This document shows, piece by piece, positions 53,150-62,112 of a stretch of 64,000 nt of DNA. The DNA comes from Myroides guanonis (GTDB lineage Bacteria > Bacteroidota > Bacteroidia > Flavobacteriales > Flavobacteriaceae): positions 62,001 to 126,000 of the forward strand of contig NZ_FORU01000001.1 of the NCBI RefSeq assembly GCF_900114085.1, read 5' to 3'. The position numbers and the translations under genes were made by a program. The notes beneath the pieces are model-generated. The model had not been told where the DNA came from and did no database searches. It saw nothing but the letters and a program-made list of their open reading frames with translations. Numbering within the stretch: the stretch's first letter is position 1; each line of letters starts with the position of its first letter.

Positions 53150-56029
53150 ATGAAAAACTTATCTCTAGTATTACTATTCGTTTCTGCGAGTATTTGGGGA
53201 CAAAAGAAGGTTGATACCGAAGCTAATAAATGGGTGAATAACGTTTATCAATCAATGAGTTTGGATGAGCGTATTGGCCAATTGTTTATGGTTGCTGCCT
53301 ATTCTAATCTCAACGAAGCTCATATACAAGGTTTAGAGAAATTGGTACAAGAACAACATGTAGGAGGATTAATCTTTTTTCAAGGAGGTCCTCAAAGACA
53401 AGCTACTATGACCAATCGATTGCAATCTCTTGCTCGAATTCCTATGTTGATCGGTATCGATGGAGAATGGGGACTTAGTATGCGTTTAGATTCTACGTAT
53501 CGCTTTCCCTATAATATGACACTTGGAGCTGTTCAAAATCTAGATTTAATAGAGCAGGTGGGAGTAAGTATGGCAAAGCAAGCAAAGAGGTTGGGCATGC
53601 AGTTTAATTTTGGTCCGGTGGTAGATATAAATATCAATCCTAAAAATCCGATTATAGGGGTGCGTTCTTTTGGTGAAACACGTGAAATTGTTACGGAACG
53701 TGCATTGGCTTTTATGAAAGGATATCAGAGTCAAAATGTATTCGCAACTGCTAAACATTTTCCTGGGCATGGAGATACATCAACGGATTCTCATTACAGT
53801 CTTCCTGTTATTGACTTTTCGAGAGATCGCTTAAATAGAGTGGAGTTGTATCCTTATAAAAAATTAATAGAAGAAGGGCTTTCTAGCGTGATGGTTGCAC
53901 ATTTAAGTTTACCAGCTATTGAACCTGATAAAAACATACCTACTTCTCTGTCTTATAATGTAGTTACTAAGTTGCTAAGAGAGGAAATGAAATTTGAAGG
54001 TTTGATTTTTACAGATGCTTTGAATATGAAAGCCGCAGCAAACTACCTACAACCTGGAGAAGTAGACCTTGCAGCTTTTAAAGCAGGTAATGATTTATTG
54101 TTATTCTCTGAAAACGTACCGAATGCTGTTGCGAAGATAAAAGAAGCCTATGCTAATCAAGATATAACAGAAGACCGTTTGGCCTACTCTGTAAAAAAAA
54201 TATTGAAGTATAAATACAAAACGGGCTTAACGAGTTTTACACCAGTCGATAAGACGAATTTAGTACAAGATTTAAACGATAGTTCTTACGATGATTTAAA
54301 TGAGAAATTATACAACGAAGCAATTACTCTTTTAAAAAATGGACATCACATACTTCCGATAAAAAATTTGGAAAAGGAATCTATCGCTTATTTGAAGTTA
54401 GGAGACGATAGCGGTAGTCATTTTTTAGAAATGCTTAGAAAATATACAGATGTAACTGAAATAACAATAGATGACATAGAGAAGGCAAAAGATTTTTCAA
54501 AAGTTATTATTGGCTATCATAAAGTAGATAATCCTTGGAGAAATCATGATTTCCAAGCCTTAGAAATTGATGCGATAACAAAGTTAGCCGAGCAAAATAA
54601 ACTCATTTTAGTTTCGTTTGCTAAAGCTTATGCACTCTCTGGAATTTATGATTTTGATAATATAGATGTAGTATTACAAGCTTATCAGAATAATGATTTT
54701 GCTCAAAACGCTGTTGCACAAATTATTTTCGGGACTTTGGAAGCAAAAGGGAAATTGCCAGTTACAATTAATAAAGAATTTAAAGTTAACGATGGTTTAA
54801 AAACAAAGAAACTAAAGCGATTGGGGTTTTCAAGTTTGAGAAACGAAGGACTGGATCCGCTTTACTTTGTGAAAATTGATTCTATTGCAAATGATGCAAT
54901 TCAGCGTCAATATACACCAGGAATACAGTTGGTAGTAGCTAGACATGGAAATGTAGTCTATCAAAAATCATATGGATTTCATACCTATGAAAAAGATATT
55001 GCTGTAAAGGATACTGATCTTTTTGATTTAGCTTCACTTACGAAAATACTTGCAACGACTCCTATGGTAATGAAGATGGTAGAAGACGATAAATTGCGAT
55101 TGAATAGTAAAATGGGAGATTTGATACCCGAATTTAAAGGAACAGATAAAAAGAACTTGTCTTTGTTGGATGTGTTAACCCATCAAGCTCGTTTACATCC
55201 TTGGATAGCTTTTTATAAACCGACCTTAGACTCAGTTCAAAAACCTTCAAAAGAATGGTATTCGTATATTTATAGTGCAGATTTTCCGACGCAGGTTTCT
55301 GAACATTTATTTATAAAGAAAAACTATAACAAGGAGATATTAAAAGAGATAGCATCTAGTAAGCTAGGAGCAAAGAAAGAATATAAGTATAGTGATTTAG
55401 GGTTTATAGCCCTAAAAGGAGTGATTGAGAAATCATATAAAAGTAGTTTAGACCAATTGGTCTCAAAGAATTTTTACAAGAAAATAGGAGCCAGCAGTTT
55501 GGGGTATTTACCACTTCAGAAGTTTGATAGTTCTCAGATATTACCAACAGAAGATGACAATTATTTCCGATATACACGTGTGCAAGGTTATGTTCATGAT
55601 ATGACTGCTGCAATGGAAGGAGGAGTCGCAGGACATGCAGGATTATTTTCAAATGCTTTGGATGTAACAAAGATGATGCAGTTATTTTTGAACAAAGGAG
55701 TATATGGTGAGGACCAGTTCTTTAATGAAGAAACATTTGATACGTTTAATGATTGTGTGTTTTGCAAAGATGGTAATCGCAGGGGGATTGGTTTTGATAA
55801 GCAACAATTGAAAGGAAATGCAGGACCAAGTTGTGGATGTGCTTCTTCAAGTAGTTTTGGACATACTGGTTTTACGGGAACTATGGCCTGGGCTGATCCG
55901 GAAGAGGAGTTAGTTTATGTATTTCTTTCAAATAGAAGCTTTCCCAATAGCAATGAAAACAAACTTTCAAAAGCGAATGTTAGAGAGAATATACAACGCT
56001 TGATTTATGAGTCTATTTTAGAAAAGTAA
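53150..56029 (+). CDS. Glycoside hydrolase family 3 / serine hydrolase fusion
   Basis: Secreted two-enzyme protein of 959 aa. A signal peptide (about 1-18) is followed by a GH3 domain (about 30-360) with the NagZ-type dyad region K-H-F-P-G-H-G-D-T near 202 and F-T-D-A-L-N-M near 287, pointing to a beta-N-acetylhexosaminidase acting on cell-wall fragments. A linker domain (about 370-560) leads to a class-C beta-lactamase-like serine hydrolase (about 570-955) with S-L-T-K near 630, Y-S-D and H-T-G-F near 904. The fusion suggests joint trimming of muropeptides in the periplasm; the substrate of the second domain is unknown. Confidence 0.9.
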   Translation: MKNLSLVLLFVSASIWGQKKVDTEANKWVNNVYQSMSLDERIGQLFMVAAYSNLNEAHIQGLEKLVQEQHVGGLIFFQGGPQRQATMTNRLQSLARIPMLIGIDGEWGLSMRLDSTYRFPYNMTLGAVQNLDLIEQVGVSMAKQAKRLGMQFNFGPVVDININPKNPIIGVRSFGETREIVTERALAFMKGYQSQNVFATAKHFPGHGDTSTDSHYSLPVIDFSRDRLNRVELYPYKKLIEEGLSSVMVAHLSLPAIEPDKNIPTSLSYNVVTKLLREEMKFEGLIFTDALNMKAAANYLQPGEVDLAAFKAGNDLLLFSENVPNAVAKIKEAYANQDITEDRLAYSVKKILKYKYKTGLTSFTPVDKTNLVQDLNDSSYDDLNEKLYNEAITLLKNGHHILPIKNLEKESIAYLKLGDDSGSHFLEMLRKYTDVTEITIDDIEKAKDFSKVIIGYHKVDNPWRNHDFQALEIDAITKLAEQNKLILVSFAKAYALSGIYDFDNIDVVLQAYQNNDFAQNAVAQIIFGTLEAKGKLPVTINKEFKVNDGLKTKKLKRLGFSSLRNEGLDPLYFVKIDSIANDAIQRQYTPGIQLVVARHGNVVYQKSYGFHTYEKDIAVKDTDLFDLASLTKILATTPMVMKMVEDDKLRLNSKMGDLIPEFKGTDKKNLSLLDVLTHQARLHPWIAFYKPTLDSVQKPSKEWYSYIYSADFPTQVSEHLFIKKNYNKEILKEIASSKLGAKKEYKYSDLGFIALKGVIEKSYKSSLDQLVSKNFYKKIGASSLGYLPLQKFDSSQILPTEDDNYFRYTRVQGYVHDMTAAMEGGVAGHAGLFSNALDVTKMMQLFLNKGVYGEDQFFNEETFDTFNDCVFCKDGNRRGIGFDKQQLKGNAGPSCGCASSSSFGHTGFTGTMAWADPEEELVYVFLSNRSFPNSNENKLSKANVRENIQRLIYESILEK

Positions 56030-56159
56030 GACTGTACTCTTGAAAGACAGAAGTGTTGAGATGTATACATCAAAATGCAAAATTAAAAAGATGTAAAAAG
56101 CATATGTTCTAGTGGATATATTGTATTTTTAAAACTGAAAATAGAAGTTAAGATTATTT

Positions 56160-57290
56160 ATGAAAATAGCCATTGTGTGTTACCCTACTTTTGGAGGAAG
56201 TGGAGTTGTAGCAACTGAATTAGGATTAGAACTCGCTAAACGAAATCATGAAGTGCATTTTATAACGTATAGTCAACCCGTTCGATTAGCATTATTGAAT
56301 CCCAATATATTTTACCATGAAGTAAACGTTCCAGAATATCCATTGTTTCATTTTCAACCCTATGAGTTAGCGTTATCTAGCAAATTGGTGGACATGGTAA
56401 AACTTTATGGAATTGAATTACTACATGTCCATTATGCTATTCCTCATGCTTATGCAGGTTATATGGCAAAGCAAATGTTGGCAGAGCAAGGAATCCAATT
56501 ACCAATGGTAACAACATTACACGGTACGGATATAACGCTAGTTGGAAATCACCCTTTTTATAAAACAGCTGTAAGTTTTAGTATAAATCATTCTGATTTT
56601 GTTACTTCAGTTTCAGAAAATTTAAAACAATCAACCTACGAATTGTTTGATACAAAGAAGGAAATACATGTGATTCCAAACTTTATAGAACAAAAGAATG
56701 TAGATTTTGACATTTCTCAGTGCCGTAGAATTGTTATGGCAAAACCAGAGGAAATGATTATAACTCACATTAGTAACTTTAGAAAAGTAAAGCGTATTCA
56801 AGATGTTATTTCTGTTTTTTATGGAATTCAAAGAGAGATTCCTGCTAAACTTATGTTGGTTGGAGATGGACCAGAGAAAGAAAGAGCAGAACAACAAGCA
56901 TTGGATTTAGGAATCTACGATAAGATAATATTCTTTGGTAATAGCAATGAGATAGATCCAATTCTCTCCTATTCCGATTTGTTTTTATTGCCATCTGAAA
57001 CAGAAAGCTTTGGATTAGCAGCTTTAGAGGCGATGTCGAGTTCAGTACCGGTAATTTCAAGTAATACAGGTGGATTGCCAGAAGTGAATGTAGAAGGTGT
57101 TTCTGGTTATTTGAGCAATGTAGGAGACATCGATGATATGGTTGAAAATGCTTTAAAGATTCTTCGTGACAAAGAAACACTTGCTAAGTTTAAAGAAGGG
57201 GCTAAAGAGGTATCTAAGAACTTTAGTATTGAGAAAATAGTACCATTGTATGAAGACTTGTATTTTAAGGCTTTAGAAGCGATAAAATAG
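56160..57290 (+). CDS. bshA: N-acetyl-alpha-D-glucosaminyl L-malate synthase (bacillithiol synthesis)
   Basis: GT4-family glycosyltransferase of 376 aa making GlcNAc-malate, the first step of bacillithiol. It reads C-Y-P-T-F-G-G-S-G-V-V-A-T-E-L-G at the N-terminus, H-V-H-Y-A-I-P-H-A, T-T-L-H-G-T-D-I-T, and in the second domain S-N-F-R-x-V-K-R and E-S-F-G-L-A-A-L-E-A-M-S. This combination identifies BshA rather than a general glycosyltransferase. It ends at a convergent terminator before ferritin. Confidence 0.92.
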   Translation: MKIAIVCYPTFGGSGVVATELGLELAKRNHEVHFITYSQPVRLALLNPNIFYHEVNVPEYPLFHFQPYELALSSKLVDMVKLYGIELLHVHYAIPHAYAGYMAKQMLAEQGIQLPMVTTLHGTDITLVGNHPFYKTAVSFSINHSDFVTSVSENLKQSTYELFDTKKEIHVIPNFIEQKNVDFDISQCRRIVMAKPEEMIITHISNFRKVKRIQDVISVFYGIQREIPAKLMLVGDGPEKERAEQQALDLGIYDKIIFFGNSNEIDPILSYSDLFLLPSETESFGLAALEAMSSSVPVISSNTGGLPEVNVEGVSGYLSNVGDIDDMVENALKILRDKETLAKFKEGAKEVSKNFSIEKIVPLYEDLYFKALEAIK

Positions 57291-57305
57291 AAATAGAAAA
57301 ACAAG

Positions 57306-57353
57306 AAAAAGTCCTACTATAAAAGTTATAAAATTTTTATAGTAGGACTTTTT
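57306..57353. terminator. Bidirectional terminator between bshA and ferritin
   Basis: An AT-rich stem of about 18 bp (AAAAAGTCCTACTATAAAA with its complement from 57335) ends in T residues on both strands, between convergent genes. Confidence 0.85.
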
Positions 57354-57361
57354 GTTTCTAT

Positions 57362-57910
57362 TCATTCAAAAGGGTTAATATCATCAGCAACAGGAAATTC
57401 CTGAGAAGTTGTTGCCATTGATTTATTAAATTCAAATCGAGCTGTATCGGTCATTCCTTTACCTCCAGCTAGTTTCACTCGGTCGAGTAATTCCAACGCT
57501 AGTTTTTCTTCTTCGCGTTGTTCATTAACTAACCACTGTAAGAAGTTCCATGTCGCCCAATCTTTTTCCTCCATGCTTAGGTTGACAATTTTATAAATGG
57601 CTTCTGTGTTGGTAATTTCTTGTTGCAATACCATTTCAAAACAGTTTAGAATGTCTTTTGGTTCTGGCCCAGGTTTGTCCAATGCTTCAATAGTAACCTT
57701 GCCACCGCGTTCCTGAATGTATTCCATAATTTTACCCATATGAACACGTTCTTCTTGCGAGTGTTTCATTAAAAAGTTTTTAACTCCTCCAAGCATGGCA
57801 TCATCTGCCCAGCATGCTAACATGAGGTAGGCTTGGGCAGAATTAGCTTCTAAAGTGAGTTGGTCGTTCAATGCTTTTAAAAGCGTTTTTGATAATCTAG
57901 AAGTTTTCAT
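57362..57910 (-). CDS. ftnA: Non-haem ferritin
   Basis: Iron-storage ferritin subunit of 182 aa. Ferroxidase-centre residues are visible: E21 in TLEANSAQAYL, E54 and H57 in the E-E-R-V-H motif, and a later Q/E set in N-E-Q-R-E-E-E. The length fits a bacterial ferritin rather than a Dps protein. A perfect 8-bp-arm palindrome (57944-57961) lies 34 bp upstream of the start and may be the iron- or stress-responsive site. Confidence 0.92.
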   Translation of the reverse strand: MKTSRLSKTLLKALNDQLTLEANSAQAYLMLACWADDAMLGGVKNFLMKHSQEERVHMGKIMEYIQERGGKVTIEALDKPGPEPKDILNCFEMVLQQEITNTEAIYKIVNLSMEEKDWATWNFLQWLVNEQREEEKLALELLDRVKLAGGKGMTDTARFEFNKSMATTSQEFPVADDINPFE

Positions 57911-57943
57911 AGTTTAAGTTTTTTAGAATTGTTAGATAGTAAT

Positions 57944-57961
57944 ACCCTTAAAATTAAGGGT
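57944..57961. promoter_or_regulatory. Palindrome upstream of ferritin
   Basis: ACCCTTAA-AA-TTAAGGGT, 8-bp perfect arms, in the 5-prime region of the ferritin gene. It could also act as a weak hairpin. Confidence 0.4.
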
Positions 57962-58153
57962 TTTAATTCTAAAACAGAAGTTAAAACAGTATTATTTAGC
58001 AGCTAACCTTAGTTTTAAATATTTAAGAATCAATGTGTTTAAGTGAATTTGAACTATGTGATGATGAGGAAAACCTTAAGAAAGAGAGCGGTTTTAGGGA
58101 GTTATAATAAGCTTGGTTTCTAATTAGAATCTATAGCTAAGGCTTAAAATATG

Positions 58154-58161
58154 TATATTTG
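58154..58161 (+). promoter_or_regulatory. -7 promoter box of the 107-aa protein gene
   Basis: TATATTTG matches TAnnTTTG 26 bp before the ATG at 58187. It overlaps a longer frame starting at 58151, which is thereby excluded. Confidence 0.55.
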
Positions 58162-58186
58162 CCAATCAAGATTAAAAAATAGCATC

Positions 58187-58513
58187 ATGGAAATACAACA
58201 GCTGATTATACAACATTTAGATTATCTATTATTAAAGAAAAGTGAGGTTAAACCTTTGAATGTTGAAACCTTAATAGAAATTGGTTCTTATGTAGCGGGA
58301 GGAGTACTAAGAGGTCGTTTTAGCTTAGTAAAAGAAGTGAGTCAGGAAGAGATAAATGGTGTTTTTGGAGTAATTGGCAATTTTTTTAAAGAACATTTTC
58401 CAGAAGATTTTACCGAGAAGGAATTTGTTATTATGAGAAATAAAGCACTTGAATTAATGCAGGAAACTACCTTTGATTCAGATTTACAGTCTTTTATGAA
58501 TACTTCTCGATAG
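58187..58513 (+). CDS. Small hypothetical cytoplasmic protein
   Basis: Protein of 108 aa, mostly helical, acidic, without TM segments or motifs I recognise. Start chosen at the ATG downstream of the -7 box at 58154. It is monocistronic, with a strong terminator downstream. Confidence 0.6.
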   Translation: MEIQQLIIQHLDYLLLKKSEVKPLNVETLIEIGSYVAGGVLRGRFSLVKEVSQEEINGVFGVIGNFFKEHFPEDFTEKEFVIMRNKALELMQETTFDSDLQSFMNTSR

Positions 58514-58586
58514 ATAATTGAATTTGTAATTATAGAGATAGTTGAGACTATTGGAATAAAGAATTAATTTGAAGATTATATAAAGT

Positions 58587-58620
58587 AAAAAGCCGACTTC
58601 AATTTGAAGTCGGCTTTTTT
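58587..58620. terminator. Bidirectional terminator
   Basis: A 14-bp stem AAAAAGCCGACTTC with its complement and T-tracts on both sides, between convergent genes. Confidence 0.85.
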
Positions 58621-58665
58621 ATTGAGTTTAATATGCGATAAAGCATTTAACCTTTCACAAAATAT

Positions 58666-59547
58666 TTATGCAAACTTTTTACTAGCTGCCACGCATAGTA
58701 CAACCCCCATAGTAACAAAAACCATTTGAGTAGATACGTATTCATTCAATAAAAAAGCGGCTAATACTAAACCAAAGAAAGGTTGCAAGAGTTGTAATTG
58801 TCCAACTGAAGCAATACCACCTTGAGCCAAACCTCTATACCAAAATATAAAACCAGTAAACATACTCATTGTTCCTAAATAGAATAAACTAGTCCATGCA
58901 TCTATTGTTATTGTCTCAACACTACTTGGAAAATAAAAGTAGAACAGAGGTATAACTATCGGCGTAGCGAAAATAATCGCCCAAGAAATAACTTGACTTC
59001 CACCAAGAGTCTTTGTAAGTTTTGCACCTTCTGCATAAGCCAACCCACATAAAATGATAGCGGCAATCATTAGTAAGTCGCCTTCTAACGAGCTTTGACT
59101 ATTTTGCATTAAAGCAAAGCCAACAACTAAAGAGCTACCCAACAAGGCGAACAACCAAAAAACGGGTTTTGGTTTCTCTTTACCTCTAATTACAGCGAAA
59201 ATAGCCGTACTCAAAGGTAATGTACCTAAAAACACCAGAGATCTCGCAGCAGACATATGTTGTAAGGCAATTGCAGATAAAAGAGGGAAACCTATAACCG
59301 CACCCACAGATACTATAAGAATAGACTGAGTCTGAATTTTATTTGGAATTTTTACTTTGTAAATAATCAAAAATGAAGCAGCCAATATAGCAGCTATTAA
59401 AGCGCGTACTACCGTTACAAAAATGGGATCTAAGCTCAATACAGCAACTTTTGTAGCTGGCATAGAGCCACTGAATAACAATACACCTATTAAACCGTTT
59501 AACCAGCCATTTGAAGCTTGACTAGAAGAAATTGTTGTGGTATTCAT
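58666..59547 (-). CDS. EamA/DMT family transporter
   Basis: Inner-membrane permease of 293 aa with about ten hydrophobic helices in two EamA repeats (about 12-145 and 155-290), typical of drug/metabolite transporters for amino acids or related compounds. The start is supported by a TAATTTTG box at 59565. It is divergent from a MocR-type regulator, which usually controls the adjacent transporter, so a pyridoxal- or amino-acid-linked exporter is a reasonable guess. Confidence 0.88.
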   Translation of the reverse strand: MNTTTISSSQASNGWLNGLIGVLLFSGSMPATKVAVLSLDPIFVTVVRALIAAILAASFLIIYKVKIPNKIQTQSILIVSVGAVIGFPLLSAIALQHMSAARSLVFLGTLPLSTAIFAVIRGKEKPKPVFWLFALLGSSLVVGFALMQNSQSSLEGDLLMIAAIILCGLAYAEGAKLTKTLGGSQVISWAIIFATPIVIPLFYFYFPSSVETITIDAWTSLFYLGTMSMFTGFIFWYRGLAQGGIASVGQLQLLQPFFGLVLAAFLLNEYVSTQMVFVTMGVVLCVAASKKFA

Positions 59548-59564
59548 ACTTCTTTTATTTTTTT

Positions 59565-59572
59565 CAAAATTA
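59565..59572 (-). promoter_or_regulatory. -7 promoter box of the EamA transporter gene
   Basis: On the minus strand the sequence reads TAATTTTG, matching TAnnTTTG, 18 bp before the start codon. Confidence 0.5.
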
Positions 59573-59592
59573 GGTACTTTATATATATAATT

Positions 59593-59627
59593 ACAGTCGC
59601 AGTTTTGTATATTTATATGGATACAGT
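59593..59627 (+). promoter_or_regulatory. Direct repeats in the EamA/MocR intergenic region
   Basis: TACAGT occurs at 59592-59597 and 59622-59627, exactly 30 bp apart in the same orientation, within the 86-bp divergent region. MocR/PdxR-type regulators usually bind direct repeats, so these are candidate sites. Confidence 0.35.
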
Positions 59628-59633
59628 TTTATT

Positions 59634-61049
59634 ATGAAGCATAAATATATTTATTTGAATGTTGCCCAAAAGTTGGCCAATCAAATTAGAAATGGAGTTT
59701 TAAAGAAGGGAGATCGATTGCCCTCTATTCGCGGTCTCTGTGATGAATACGATATAAGTATGAATACAGCCAAAAGGGTTTATATTGAACTCGAATCGGA
59801 GTCTTTAGTAATTTCTGTCCCTCAATCTGGTTACTTTGTAAGTAGTGCTAACTATTCAGACTATCCACTTCCGAAAGCAAGTAATCCAATGCTACTTGCG
59901 GATAGTGATGTGCCGAAAGACATTATCAATAAAGTATATTCTAATATTGGGAGTAAGAATCTAACTCTTTTTTCGATCAACGCTCTGTATGGGGAGTTCT
60001 TACCGACAAATCAAATGAAAAAAGAAATAGGTCTTGCGATAAAGACATTGAATAATGGGGGAGTGGATTATGAGTCTGTTCAAGGAAGTGTAAATCTAAG
60101 AAGAATGATCGCATCGCGTTCATCTACATGGGGTGGTAATCTGACTGAAGAAGATATCGTTACAACAAATGGAAGTATTAATGCAATCTCTCTCTGTTTG
60201 TTAGCGTTGGGTAGACCTGGTGATACAGTTGCTATAGAAAGTCCTTGTTATCCTGGTATCTTTCAATTAGCAATAGATTTAGGATTTAAAGTCTTAGAAC
60301 TACCAACAGATCCAGTAACTGGAGTGAAGATTGATGCTCTAAGAGAAGTTCTAAATGAAATTGATATTTGCCTTTTAATCTCCAATTATAATACGCCATT
60401 GGGAAGCTGTATGCCTACAGAGCACAAAAAGATAGTAGTGGAATTACTCGCCCAACACAATATTCCCTTAATTGAAGATGATGTTTATGGAGACTTAAAC
60501 TTCAATGGAAAAAGACCCACTTGCTGTAAGGCCTTTGATACTACTGGAAATGTATTATGGTGTAGTTCAATATCTAAAACAATAGCTCCAGGCTATAGAG
60601 TAGGTTGGGTAAGTGCAGGGAAATATCAAGACAAAATTATAGAACTAAAATTGATACATTCTATATCATCCCCCCCTCTTCTTCAAGAAGCTGTCGCTAG
60701 CTTTATTAAATCTGGAAAATATGAAAAACACTTGCGAGAACTAAGAAGAAAGCTTTTTGCAAACTATCAAAAAATACTAGATATAATAATCAATGAGTTT
60801 CCCCAAAACACTAAAGTAACTCGACCAGAAGGCGGGCTATCATTATGGATTGAGTTTGATGAAAAGGTCAATACAATAAAGCTATACGATTTGTGTATTA
60901 AGGAAGGAATAAGTATTGCTCCGGGTAGAATGTTTACGGTTCAAAAGCAATTCCAAAATTGTATAAGGATAAGTATTGGATTACCGTGGTCTAACGATGT
61001 AGAGGATAAGCTAAAACGAATAGGTGTTTTGAGTAAGAAAGCATTTTAA
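59634..61049 (+). CDS. MocR-type (GntR/aminotransferase) transcriptional regulator
   Basis: Regulator of 471 aa with a GntR winged helix at about 1-70 (YIYLNVAQKLANQIRNGVLKKGDRLPSIR) fused to a class I aminotransferase-like domain. The PLP pocket is intact: the N-Y-N-T-P-L-G segment, E-D-D-V-Y-G-D-L and the PLP lysine in S-S-I-S-K-T-I-A-P-G-Y-R at about 315. It resembles PdxR-like regulators that sense PLP. It is divergent from the EamA gene and probably its controller. Confidence 0.9.
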   Translation: MKHKYIYLNVAQKLANQIRNGVLKKGDRLPSIRGLCDEYDISMNTAKRVYIELESESLVISVPQSGYFVSSANYSDYPLPKASNPMLLADSDVPKDIINKVYSNIGSKNLTLFSINALYGEFLPTNQMKKEIGLAIKTLNNGGVDYESVQGSVNLRRMIASRSSTWGGNLTEEDIVTTNGSINAISLCLLALGRPGDTVAIESPCYPGIFQLAIDLGFKVLELPTDPVTGVKIDALREVLNEIDICLLISNYNTPLGSCMPTEHKKIVVELLAQHNIPLIEDDVYGDLNFNGKRPTCCKAFDTTGNVLWCSSISKTIAPGYRVGWVSAGKYQDKIIELKLIHSISSPPLLQEAVASFIKSGKYEKHLRELRRKLFANYQKILDIIINEFPQNTKVTRPEGGLSLWIEFDEKVNTIKLYDLCIKEGISIAPGRMFTVQKQFQNCIRISIGLPWSNDVEDKLKRIGVLSKKAF

Positions 61050-61302
61050 GTATTAATTTTTCTTTTACCTCATTCACCAAATTTCGATATGTAATCGAGT
61101 GGGATTAATTCTTTTTCCATAAGTCTATTGAGATTAAAAGACGTTTTCTTTTAAAAATCAGAGGATAAAATTATTAAAATAAAAGAACTATACAATTTTG
61201 CTGAAAGTATTTAAAAGTAGAGCAAACTAGGTTTTATAAGGTTCTAAAAAATAAGAGCATCATTAAGTTTTTAGTATTAAAAAAAAACATCAACTTTGAA
61301 CC
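61050..61302 (+). other. Non-coding region before the TPP riboswitch
   Basis: About 250 bp of AT-rich sequence. Apart from a CAACTTTG sequence at 61291-61298 (one mismatch to TAnnTTTG, probable promoter of the riboswitch transcript), nothing is recognised. Confidence 0.45.
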
Positions 61303-61395
61303 ATTAAGGGGGTGCTACTGTAAAGTGGCTGAGATGATACCCTGGAAATTTTTCCACACCTGATCTAGATAATGCTAGCGTAGGGATTTTAAACT
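61303..61395 (+). ncRNA. TPP (THI-box) riboswitch
   Basis: The conserved thi-box blocks occur in order and spacing: GGGGGTGC (61308-61315), GGCTGAGA (61327-61334) followed by TGATACCC, then ACCTGATCTAGATAATGC and TAGCGTAGGGA (61358-61386). This aptamer binds thiamine pyrophosphate and represses the downstream gene, here the PnuT-type transporter starting 34 bp later. No separate intrinsic terminator is obvious, so control of translation initiation is more likely. Confidence 0.95.
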
Positions 61396-61428
61396 TATCA
61401 TCTCATCATTTACTTTATTTAAGTTATT

Positions 61429-62010
61429 ATGATGCAGGAAATTTTACAACAAACTACTTGGGTTGAATGGCTTGGTGTTTGTTTTTCAATGATTCAAGTG
61501 GTACTTGCTTCAAGAAATAAATCAACCAATTATCTTTTTGGAATAGCCGGAGTTTCATTAACTCTTTATGTTATGATTGTGGCTAAGCTATATGCTGAAT
61601 TTACTCTAAATCTTTATTATTTGATTATGAGTATCTATGGATGGCTATATTGGAAGTATGGCAAGCAAAAAGAAGAGGTCAAAATATCTACTACGACTTT
61701 TAAAGAAAGGATAATTGTAATAGGTATCGTTGGTTCTACTTTTGCAATGTTTTGGTTTTTTCTAACTCATTACACCGATTCAGATGTCCCAATTTGGGAT
61801 TCTTTAGTCAGTGCTTTTGCATGGGCAGGTATGTGGTTGATGGCAAAACGTAAATTAGAAAATTGGATTTTACTTAATATCAGCAATATTATTTCTATTC
61901 CTTTATTGATTCACAAAGACTTGTATTTATACGCTTTGTTGAGTGCATTTCTATTTATTGTTGCAGTTTCTGGTTTTATTAAATGGAATAAGATTCTTAA
62001 AAAAGGATAG
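61429..62010 (+). CDS. pnuT: PnuT-type thiamine transporter (PnuC family)
   Basis: Integral membrane protein of 193 aa with about seven hydrophobic helices, of the PnuC nicotinamide-riboside transporter family; the Y-G-W-L-Y-W-K-Y-G motif and final W-N-K-I segment are typical. The TPP riboswitch in its leader marks it as a thiamine-linked PnuT. The usual flavobacterial neighbours (a TonB receptor and a thiamine pyrophosphokinase) are absent; a repeat array follows. A second ATG (61432) is an equally good start. Confidence 0.88.
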   Translation: MMQEILQQTTWVEWLGVCFSMIQVVLASRNKSTNYLFGIAGVSLTLYVMIVAKLYAEFTLNLYYLIMSIYGWLYWKYGKQKEEVKISTTTFKERIIVIGIVGSTFAMFWFFLTHYTDSDVPIWDSLVSAFAWAGMWLMAKRKLENWILLNISNIISIPLLIHKDLYLYALLSAFLFIVAVSGFIKWNKILKKG

Positions 62011-62032
62011 AGAAGGGGAAAAGAGGCAAATC

Positions 62033-62112
62033 TGTTGATTCGGTTATTTGTTGATTCGTGAATTTGTTGATTCGGTTATTCGTGAATTTGTAAATGCGTG
62101 AATTCGTTGAAA
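62033..62112 (+). repeat. 16-bp tandem repeat array A (5 units)
   Basis: Five consecutive 16-bp units at 62033, 62049, 62065, 62081 and 62097. The first three are close copies of TGTTGATTCGGTTATT (first and third identical); the last two are diverged (CGTGAATT-type). There are no spacers, so it is not a CRISPR array. Confidence 0.75.
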
